A stretch of DNA of 64,000 nt, from the NCBI GenBank assembly GCA_013365325.1, contig JABVXV010000257.1, forward strand, positions 26,746-90,745. The letters run 5' to 3'. This stretch comes from Dipetalonema caudispina (Eukaryota; Nematoda; Chromadorea; Rhabditida; Onchocercidae). Below are positions 53,247 to 64,000 of this stretch, in pieces. The stretch's first letter is position 1; each line of letters begins with the position of its first letter. Made by a program: the position numbers and the translations under genes. Below the pieces are notes generated by a model. That model did not search any database. It saw nothing but the letters and a program-made list of their open reading frames with translations, and had not been told where the DNA came from.

Positions 53247-56200
53247 CTTAATATGTATCATACAAATCTCTACAATGCAACAATTTTGCTTTTAAAGTTA
53301 AGAATTTATTGTTAATTATTCAACAATTTATACAAAAAATTCATGCATATAACAATTCAAAATTTAGCAATATAATCACATTTTCTGAACAGATATAATT
53401 TAAAAAAATTTTTCATTGATTAATCAAACAGTTAAAAAGTTACACAAAAAAAAAAAGAAAAAATTTATCATACAGTAATTCTGTTATTAGTACTAATTAT
53501 ACATTAAAACCATCAATATTATTTACTCAATTAATAATCAATATGTTTTTGCATTATTTACTATTTAATGGTATAAAATTTTCGCAGTGTTATTTTTTTT
53601 TAAAATTTCTCATTTAGTATGATAAGAGAGATTAACTGAGAAAATTTCCTGAATTATTGATGTCTTGAAATTTTTGAAAATACATTTTTTGTCATAAATA
53701 ATTAATCAAAAAAGAAATGGGATAATAGTATTTATCGATAGCTGTTAAAAAGTGTGGTAAAAGAAGATGATATAGTGATTGGCAAAAAGTGATACGATTG
53801 TATTAAGAAATGGTAATATGATAGTTGCTTAAAATAATAGCACAATTTTATTAAAAGTTATAACTTTGAAATCTAATCAATTTGATCAATTTGTTAAAAA
53901 TGAGATTTTATGATTGTAATATATGATATCTATATTATCACAAATGTGAAGTTGTGATACTTTGGTTTTTCATTTTTTTTTTTTTTTTTTGATTATTTTA
54001 GATGTAATTTTATGTTTGTTATTATTCTGATAGATTCATTCATTTTTAAATTGTGACAATTAATTTACAGTTAAATGTTAAATAATTTTTAATTTTTATT
54101 ACAATTGAAAATTTTCCGATATAGCAATTCTTTTATTTTACGATTAACTCTAGCAAGTCTTTCAATGATTTCCAATTTAATTCTCTTAATTAATTGTCCG
54201 TCTTTTTTCTTTTTTATTTTCTATTAACGGTCTAAAAATATCTCTAAAAATATAGAAGAAATGTAATTGTTTAAATTCTTTGCATATATCTCTTTATCAA
54301 TACAACATTTCTCAATAAAAATAATTTAGAACTGTTAGCAAAATAAATATGCTTAAAAGAGTTTTTAAAGAATTCTGCAGAAAATTATTGTTAAATTTCA
54401 AAAAAAAAAAAAAATTAAAATTTAAAGATTTTTAAATGATTGAAATGGATCGTTCGGTTGTTTACATTTTCATTTCAAATTCATATTGCAGCAAGTATTA
54501 TGCAATTTTCAACGGATCACATTACAATGAATACACACCTCGTAATAATTACGAATATTCATTCTCGAAATGATTTAAAATTCGACGTATAAATATAAAA
54601 TGAAACATTTGTATCTTAGCTTTTAAGAATATTTGTCAAATTAAACTGTTTGTTAACTATGATAAAATTTCAGAAATGGATGAGATAATTTTGCATAATC
54701 TGACCTTTTTTTTTTGATAATTTGATAATTTACATATTTCAATGCAACAAAAAAAAAAAAAAAAAAAAAGGCGATATCTTCACTACTACCAAAATTTACT
54801 CACATTATGAAATTTAGTAACGTTACTTGGATAATTGCAGCAAAAAATTGTCGTATGACACATAGCAATTGATGTCATACAAAATTTACAGTTCACTAAA
54901 TATATATTTATTAATTAAAAGGCAAAAAAAATTGATATTGCTTTTTCAATTTGCTTGATAGTTGCAATTAAATATATGTCGTATGAAATCATCACGTACA
55001 TATAAATTGGTTAATGGATAGTAATCATTTAAAAATACGAATAAATAAATGGAATATATTAAAACATATTTGAAATAAATTGTTAAATGATTATTTATCA
55101 GATTTTTAGCCATCTTTGGTTTGCATTAGAAACTTACGGTAAGTATTCAAATTATTCCTGTACCTCTGTTGTTTTTTTTTTTTTAACCTTTTTTAGTACT
55201 GGGAAGTATTTCGTTTAAAAGATACAAGCAAAGCATAATATATTTGATTAATTAAGGAAATGTTGAAATTCATTTTCCGCTCAAATTCTCTTAGCAATTG
55301 TATTTTTTTTTTTTTTTTTGAAATTTCGCTTCACGCAATTTTTTTCAACTATCTGTTACAAAATTATCAATTAAACTTGATGAAATTCAACAAAATTCAC
55401 AATTTATAGCCTAAAACCTGTACAATCTTGTTATAAACTGAAAAAAAAATTGGAAAGAGACTTCCAATTTTAAATTTTTCGATAAATATAAACTGCCATC
55501 ATTTTAAAAAAGTATGCATTAAAAGTAAAAGATACAAAATAAAAAAAAAAAAACCTTTTCTATTTTTCTTTAGAAATTAAATGATAAAATAAACTGAACT
55601 GAGATGAAGCATAAAAAATTGAAAATAATAGTGGTAAAAAAAATAAAGTGAAATAAGATAAAGTCAGAAAAAATCGGTCAAATAAAGTTGAGTTATTTGT
55701 TTATTTAAACAGCAATATTTTCATAATTTGAAAGTTCTCGAAATACAATCCAACTTTTAAGAAATGAATTGCTTCAATTATTGCATAGCAAAATTTTGAA
55801 GTTGATCATATCGTTTTGCTTTAAACTTTAAACTTTGCCGATCAAATATTTCCATTTGTTTTCCTTTTCATCAATTTGAATTGAGAGAAATTAAGTTTTT
55901 TTTTTTTCATTTTTTGCAAAGTGATATAGTTCTCTGATCATTTCAAACCAATTTAATTTTATTAAATTAAAATTAGAAAAACAAAATTATGGTGTAAATT
56001 CTCTGCTGACCATACATTTAGAAAAAATAAAATAGTTTTGTGAGGTAAATGTTAATTTCAACTACATTTTGAAATTTCAATTTATTGGAATGCTTTTAAA
56101 TGAAAAAACAGAACATGAAAAAATTTTAAACTGACAGAAAAAGATGGCTAGTTGTTAAACAGGTGATATCATCAAGCGATTAGATATTCTCAAACATTAG

Positions 56201-59200
56201 CTTTTCAAAAGTTTTTCTAAAGACGAAATCAAATTTTAAATTCAATTAAATTTCTGAATAAAATTTGCAGAATAATTTAGCTAAAGCCTAAAAACTTCAG
56301 GTAAGAAGTGATTTTCTAATAAAAAAAATTTGATACTTTTTTCTAATAATAAAAATTTTAAACAATTTTTTTTTATTCGCAATAAACGAACGACAGATAT
56401 TTCCCACAGTGAGTTTTGGAAGTGTTGAAATTTTGTTCCTTTTGGCATTCCAAAAGCTAAATCGTTTCCTGATTTTCTCACCGATTTTTTATTCGAGAAT
56501 ATTTGCCGAATAACAGCTAATTTTAGGTAAAATTTACAGATTACATGACTGCAGAATGTGGAATGGATAAGAAGTGGTTGCTTGTCAGATTTTGCAATTT
56601 AAGCAAATCTGATCATGAATGGATTAAAAATCATTTTTAATTTTTGAGGAAAATTCAATAGTTAGAACGGTAATTTTGTTGTTAACTTGATATGATCATA
56701 GGTGATCACTTTGATTAAATCGATCTGCGGACTTTGAGCATGTCCATTTTATATATCAGAAATATTTTTGAAAAAGAAATGATAAGCCTTTTATATATTT
56801 TTTATACATTTGGTGAATGTTACCCATAAATTTTGCTCAAAGAGAAGAAACAAATTTCGATCTTTGTAAAAGCTTATTTTTCATCAACTGAATATTAAAG
56901 AGAAAAGAATTGTAGGAGACTGAGTATGTATTATTGAATGAAATTTATGCTTCAAATTTTAGCTGCTCAATTTTGATATTAATTTCTGATTTAATTCGGC
57001 AACTTCTTTTTTTTTTCAATTTTTGCTGAGAATAGTCAAAATTTATTCTGGCATTTTCAAAATAACACTTTTGTCTTATTAGTACTTTATGGTTGCATGT
57101 AAAATGTGAATCTTCAGTAAAGTTAAATTTTTTTCAGTTTGGTGCTTGTTGAAATTTCGAAACTGAGTTTTTGCTTTAATTGACCAAATAAGCAATACAT
57201 TTTGAATTTCGTCCAAATAAAACAGTAAATTTTTTCTTCGACTCAAGCAATTAATATTTTAATACTTTAATAAGAAGTTAGAATTTCAGTTTTTGAATAT
57301 GAAAACTGTATATTTTAAAGCCATTAAAATGTAATGTTACCATAATTCTTTCTATCAACTGCGAAAATATTGAATTATTTCCAATGAAACGGAATGTATT
57401 AGCGATTTATATCGATAATATTAATGATACTTATGATCAAACGTTTACCGAAATTTTTATTAATTTAATTAATGCCATATTTTTAATTCCAATATCGTTT
57501 AAGTTTAAGATTTATTTTTGAAAGCATTATATTACTACGAGAAGAAATGAATGGAATGTGCATAACTTTAACACCTATTTTATTTCACTCATTTCATAAA
57601 ATTTATTAGAATGAAATGAAGTAACGGTTTATGATGTAAAGTTTACATAACAATTTTATAACAACTTCTATGGAATTATATTAAAATTTTGCAAATTTCA
57701 ATAAATTTCTTTCTATTCTAATGCTATGCAAGTTTTCCTTTGGAATTTCCTCAAGAAAAAATGGCAAAAAATTTTCATAGCAAAGAATTTCGTTAGGAAA
57801 ATAGCTGAAAATTGAACCGATGACTAGTATGTGAATATTTAATTGGAATATAAAGTATTAAAAAATTTTTTTTTAATTCTACTCTTTTTTTTTTTTTTTT
57901 CTCTTACATCATCTCATTAGTATGTAAATAATGATGAGATTTTCACTGACTTCAATTCTCAATAACTTAGTTTTTTTTTCCCCTGCCTTTTCTCAGGATA
58001 ACGTCTACGTGTAAAAATAAACATTTCCCATCGTGACATAAATTATTTATCATTGTGACATAAATACAGTAAATAAAGCTGTAATTGTCGCTTTATGAAC
58101 TGTCAAAATCTCAAAATTACCTGTAACTTTAAAATAATCTTTTCACTGTGTTTTTTTTATGAACAAATCAAATATTTTCCCTTTTATAACACATATATTT
58201 TTCATTTTTTTTTTTATATTAATTGAAAGAAAATTAAAATTATTCATCTTCAACTGTTAATTCATTCATTTAAAATTATATTTCAAATATATTTTTATTT
58301 CATCAAGAATTCACCAATTTTTTATTTTTAAAACACTTAAAAAAAAAAAAAAAAAACATAACCTACTCTGAATCACAGTTTTTTCACTTACTTTTTAATG
58401 CTTTTTTATGAATAATTTACATGGTTGATGAACTTTGAAATAAAACACAAAAATTTTTCATTGATCAAACTAAAAATTATCAGTTGTATTAGACATATTT
58501 TTTAAATGAAATTTTTACTTTGAATTGGTCCTTTTACGATAACAGTTCATATTGAAATGAAGCATAACTTATGCAAATTTATCAATATTTTGAATGAAGT
58601 TGAAAAATTAAATAATATTACAAATAGAAATATAATAATCCTTTTGGGAATAATGCTTATTAGCATATTTGATGAATTATTTTCTCTAGCTTTGCCGAAC
58701 ATAACCCAAAATGTATTTATCCGTTTAATTTCTACATCGATCCATCTATCTATCCATTCACTTAATATTTTCCGGAAGGGAACAGCGAAGGGTCAAAAAA
58801 GGCCAAAAAGTGATAGGATACTGGTAGAACAGTTTACACAAAAAAATTTCAATAAAAAAAATTTATGCCTGTTTGATCATTGACCGTTTGTTAACAATCA
58901 ATTGGTAATTATTAATTTTGAATACGTTAAACTAGCAATTAATTTACATATCGATTTCTGTTTGCATTGCATTTAGGTACTTTATTTTTTTCAAATTTTT
59001 AGTTATTTAGTTGCTGCTTTGAAACGGTTATGAAATGATAGATGTTAAAAGTTTGATGACTTATAAATTCTAAAAACAATTAAATGAACAATTCTTACTC
59101 ACAACTTTTTACATATTTGAATTGTTGGTTCCTTTATCAGCTAAATTACCTATCATTTATCATAATCATATTATCACTATAACATTTTTGTATTATTTGC

Positions 59201-59239
59201 AACGTTGAGTTGGTTTTACTGGAAACTATCAATTCTAAA

Positions 59240-59600
59240 ACTTTTCTACTACGCTTCCGATATTCCATATTCCGGTATTAATCTTCTAATTTTTCATATT
59301 CTATCATTGCATTTCTGATACGTCGTATTTTGATATAATTCATTTGACATTCCACATTTTGGTGTTACTTATCTAGATTTCGCATTTCCAGATTATTTTT
59401 TTAATTTTTTGTATTTTGATATTTTGATATTAGCATCATTCTCTTCGAAGATCACGTTTTCCAGTGTTTCTCCTCTGATATTCTGTATGCCGGAATTATT
59501 CTGGTATTATATTATCCTTATTCTTCAGCATTTTGGTATTATTTTTCCAATAACTATTCTGGTATTACTCTTCCGGTTTCCGGTGTTTTAATATTGTTTT
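59240..59600. repeat. Degenerate repeat region with CYGGTATTA motifs
   Basis: Variants of TTCYGGTATTAYTCTTCY recur (for example near 59265, 59497, 59535 and 59557), mixed with CATTTTGGT and TTTTGATATT variants. It reads as an old, decayed short-period tandem array. Confidence 0.55.
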
Positions 59601-62375
59601 TCTTCTATGGTTTTTTTTCACTTTTCAAAATAATTTATGCATCATTCATCAGCGATATTTAATTCTGATAAGTCATTTTTCAATTTTGGGCAAACGAAAA
59701 AATAATCTACCGCAAACATAGTAGTCATAATGGTATGATTTGCTTTTAAAATTGAAAATTTTTATTATTTTAAGCCGAAAATTTCAAGGTACCAAATAAT
59801 ATTCATCAAACAATTAAATTTTACATTTACAAAAAATTTCATAAATAGCAGAAGGCAGAAAGTTAGGAAATTCTTTTCAATATAAAACGAAAAAATACTC
59901 TTAAACAAATTTATTGATTGGAATTCTATAAATTATGAAATTTTCGGATTTTCATCAATGCCACAAATTATTTCAAAATTTTTATTGATGCTGAAAACTG
60001 AAAACGATTATTTGTTCAGTTACAATACTATTTTAATTTCTGATATTCGAATCACTCTTTTTCCTTTGAACTGAAAGTGAGTAGAAATCGCTGTTTCAGT
60101 GTTTTACAAATTTTTTGTGAATTATTTTTAAAAAAATCACTTATAAACTTGATACGAAACAGAAAAAAAAAAACATAAAGTGAATTTTGAATAAATTATC
60201 ATAAAAAATTTTTATACTATCATTGTTAAAGTTTCAATTCGTCTCTTTTTTCCTACCAATATTTTCAAATTCATCAAAAAAAAAAAAAAAAAAAACTACA
60301 TCGATATGATTATTAAAAAAAAAAAAAAAAAAAAAAATTGTAAAAATTTGAAAAAGAGAAAATGCTAATTTTACTTAACAAACTAATGATGTACTATTCA
60401 TGCATACTCATTAAAATATTATCATTAGCATCATTCTTGCAGTAAATTTATACCAACAATTTTTTTTTCTTCACCTTCTTTTCATGACATTATGTTGCGT
60501 ATCTGTAAAAAAAGTTAGTCGTTAAATTATTCATTTTTTTTTTTTGCTTTTTTTCTGCAAAAAAAAAAAAAATTGTGAAAGTTTCGACTTTTTCTGCAAA
60601 AAAAAAAAAAAAAAAACTAAAGAAATTTTAAAGGAAGTTTTTTTTTTTTTTTTAATTTTTGAATTCTGTTAATATCTATCAAAATTATATTTCATTTGGT
60701 TGTAAAATATTTGAAAGTATTTGAACAAATTATTAAAAAATGAAATTTGCTGTGAGAAAGTATGGAATCATAAACATTTATGCTACTAAGAAAGCGATAA
60801 TTAAAAGAAAATAATTGAACGTATTATCGAAATACCTAAATATTTTATCAAATTGATTGAGTTTTCGTTTTTTTTTTTTTAAAAGTTAGACATTTTGTGA
60901 AAACGATGCAAATACATTAGCAATGGTAACCAAAAGCTTTTCATGCTTAAAAAATTTTGAAAAACTTCCATTTCTTTAGATTGCCAAAATTCTAACATTA
61001 TTTTGACAAAATTCAATTTAATCAATTCGTTCAGTAATGTATATTTTGTTAGAATGATGAAACATATCCTCACAAAAATTTTTTGTGAAATTCTGCAAGA
61101 CTAATTTTGTTTTTGTAAAATACTTAAATTTGCTAATTAGCAGTTAAGCAGTAAGTGAATTCAAATAGATTTCAAATATTTGATTTTTTGAATTTTCCTG
61201 GATTGATTTTACCATTTTCGATTGAACAATGAATGAGTTAAATTTAGGTTACAAAAACACATCAAGCAATAAAAAAAGATGGACGATTTTCCAATCAAAA
61301 TTAAATCTGAAAACTTTCAACTCTTCCTAATCAATTTTATAATTTCTTTTATTTAGGAAAAATGACAAATTTTTCTTTTTGATTTTGAAACAAATTTGTT
61401 TTATTTCTTTAATTGAAATTTTTGGTGTAAACAAATGTGAATTTTTAAATAAACTAAATGTTTCTATTATGAATGATAAAGAAAGGATAGTTTGGTTTTT
61501 TAACTATCTACCAAAAAAAATGAAATAGAATTTAAGCAACTAATAAATATTTAATGATTTTTAAATAAATGATTGATCCAACGTTTTCCTAAATTATCAA
61601 TTTGCAATTCCTAATAAAACATTATAATACTAATGTTTTCAATCATTTCAATTTTTTTAAAATACATTTTGTTCATTTATAAATCAAACAAATCTATTGA
61701 TGGGAATATTTTCCTATCCCGTAATTAATCTTTCCTTAGTTAAATAACTTTTAAATCGACGTAATTGATCGAAATATGTTTAGATGTGAAATAAAAATTT
61801 TAATATGAATATTTTTATTTGTGAACAAATTTTTTAAAATAAAGCAAAATTTTGTGGTATTTATGCTATGATATTTTTGCAGAATAAAAAAAAATATTTT
61901 AGTAATCGTTTTCATTTTGGCAGGTTAAAGAAAAACGAATATAATTTATGATTTACCCAACTAGTCCTGTTAATTTTTTAATTTTCATAAAATTAATTAA
62001 TTAAGTTGTCTCTTTTAATTTTGAAAAAATTTTAAGGTAAATGTAATATTACGTATACAAGCAATACCATAACTTGATGATGAATAAAATTTCGGGTAAT
62101 TTCACTGATAATAATGATAACAGAAATGATGATAGTGATAATAACAATGCTAAAAAATTAATAGCACTTGACAGGTAATGCTGATAGCAATGAAAATTAT
62201 TGCATTGGTAATGATAATGATAATGTAAACAATAACAAGGATAGCAAATTTGATAACGAAATGCTCAAAACATGAAATTCAAGGTATAGCAGAAATTCCG
62301 ACAGAAATATTTTATGAAAAGAATGAAAAAAAAAAAAGTTTAACAGAAGAGAAAAAAGGAAACGAAGAAATATCA

Positions 62376-62450
62376 ACCGGAAATTAATGCATCAAGAAGG
62401 TTTTATTGACCGGAAATTGATGATGCAAAAGAGGAATACTAATCGGAAAT
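62376..62450. repeat. 33-bp tandem repeat, three copies
   Basis: MCCGGAAAT-type starts occur at 62376, 62409 and 62442 (ACCGG, ACCGG, ATCGG), exactly 33 bases apart. The first two copies share GGAAATTRATG and GATGCA/TGCATC-like interiors; the third is partial. Confidence 0.7.
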
Positions 62451-63881
62451 GTTGTTAACTTTTGAAACTTTTTCAAACTTCTTCACTTCCTAAACATTGC
62501 AAAATAATTGTTATTTTCCATAGAAACCCTAATTTTCTTTTCACATAGTTAAGCAAATATATATTTATCATTAAGTCAGAAAAATGAAAAAGGATTTTTG
62601 CATGTTGATTTTTGTGAAATGAAAAAAAAAATTATAATAAATAAATAAAATTTAATGATGCAAAGTATCCTTAATTCTTTTCTCAACCTAAACTAATCAT
62701 ATATTTGTCGTCTAAACACTTTTTTTTTTTTTTTTGTTCAAAAAGAAGTTAAAAAAAATTTTTACATATTAATTTTTAAAGAAAAAATAATAAGTAATTA
62801 AAATTCGAAAACGTAAAGAACGTATACTAAATTCAATAAGCTTAAGGCTTATTCTTTAAGCATATCTTCATTAATTTCATGATCAATAATGATAATAGTT
62901 ATAGAAGCAATGCGCCTATTTTCATCCATAAAATTTTTTTTTTTTTTTGGTCCAATAAAATAAAATCAAATTCATTCAGAATACCATTTTTCTTTATTCC
63001 ATTGCTAATCTAATACATATTTTCAGTTTATCGTCAATTGACATATCGAAAAAAAAAAAAAAAATTAAAGAGATTAAAAAAAAAAAAAAAAAAATAAAAT
63101 TTAAAAAAAAAAAAAAAAAAAAAAATGAGAAAGAAAGAAAGATAGAATAATTGAATACAGATAGAAAAGGAAAAAGATGAAAGAAGTAATTTTATGCTTT
63201 TTAATCCTTCTTCTTTTCTTTAAGATGCTCCCTTTTTTAAAAATGAATTTTGAATTTAGCAATAAGAAATTTATTTTGCTGATCAAGATATTGTTAAAAG
63301 GAAAAAAATAAAAAAGAAAGAGTGAAGGAATAGAAGAAGGAAAAAGTAAAGATAAGAAAGGAAGAGGAGGAAAAAAAAAATAAAAAAGGAGGAAAGAAGG
63401 AAGGATATACTAAATGGTAGAAGGTATGGGTAAAATCTTGAAGAGAATCTTGAGTAGTTTCCGCTTCATCTTCCTATTGACTAAAAAATTTCTCTTTTAA
63501 CCATTTCTTTTTTTCTCTTTGTCTTTCTCTGTCTCTCGTTCTGTCTGATTGCCGAATATTTAAATGAAATAAAAAAGTATTTGATTAGTTTTGCTGATGA
63601 TTTGCATATTTTGCGTTAGTTTGCTAATGTCAATGTCAGTTTACTTTAGACATAAAATGTTTTATGGAAGGAATATATTCAAAATGGTAATGGTTCCTTC
63701 AGATTTTTTTTGTTTTTCCATTTAATTTTTAGTAATTTTGAAATAACGTTTAATGTTTAAGTTCTGGAATTATAAAATTAATAATTTGATGGCAATTAAA
63801 AATAGAAATATTTTTTTGGCAGTATTATTGAAGGAATTTTCACTTCCAATAATTTCAAATAATAATTGATCAAAAATATCA

Positions 63882-64000
<119 letters not shown>

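Noticed and set aside
58557..58883. 108-residue plus-strand open frame
   Set aside because: It has a hydrophobic stretch but no recognisable domain, splice signals or codon bias differing from surrounding AT-rich DNA.

Overview
The window looks like nuclear DNA of a nematode. Supporting signs are very AT-rich sequence crowded with A/T homopolymers and microsatellites, many small exons bounded by TTTCAG-type acceptors, and start codons only 9 to about 50 bases after a splice acceptor with no visible upstream exon, as expected with spliced-leader trans-splicing. The AT content, long introns and gene-poor spacing suggest a spirurine or filarial worm rather than a Caenorhabditis relative. That placement is inference. 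No rRNA, tRNA, CRISPR or intact transposon was recognised.

Layout: (1) 1364-6266, minus strand, a ten-exon gene for a BED zinc-finger protein of about 480 residues with an AT-hook and a C-terminal coiled coil. (2) 6279-8410, the divergent intergenic region, with a 78-bp tandem repeat. (3) 8429-12472, plus strand, a nine-exon C2H2 zinc-finger gene that I recognise as HINFP (histone H4 transcription factor). (4) 14172-17358, plus strand, a ten-exon RRM plus extended-Tudor gene. (5) 17359-33880, a 16.5-kb gene-free stretch full of simple repeats. (6) 33881-49381, minus strand, a seven-exon NK-2 homeobox gene of the Nkx2-1/scarecrow/ceh-24 type with a 10.1-kb first intron. (7) 49391-64000, a 14.6-kb gene-free flank upstream of the homeobox gene, ending in a long (ATT)n array.

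All four exon models were built by hand from splice motifs and reading phase. Three of the four genes encode likely sequence-specific nuclear regulators, and the fourth looks like an RNA or small-RNA pathway factor. The developmental homeobox gene sits in about 45 kb of non-coding DNA, whereas the other three are packed into 17 kb, so its flanks and introns are the likeliest place for cis-regulatory sequence. The most striking structural feature is a perfect 34-bp palindrome lying exactly over the 3' splice site inside the homeobox.
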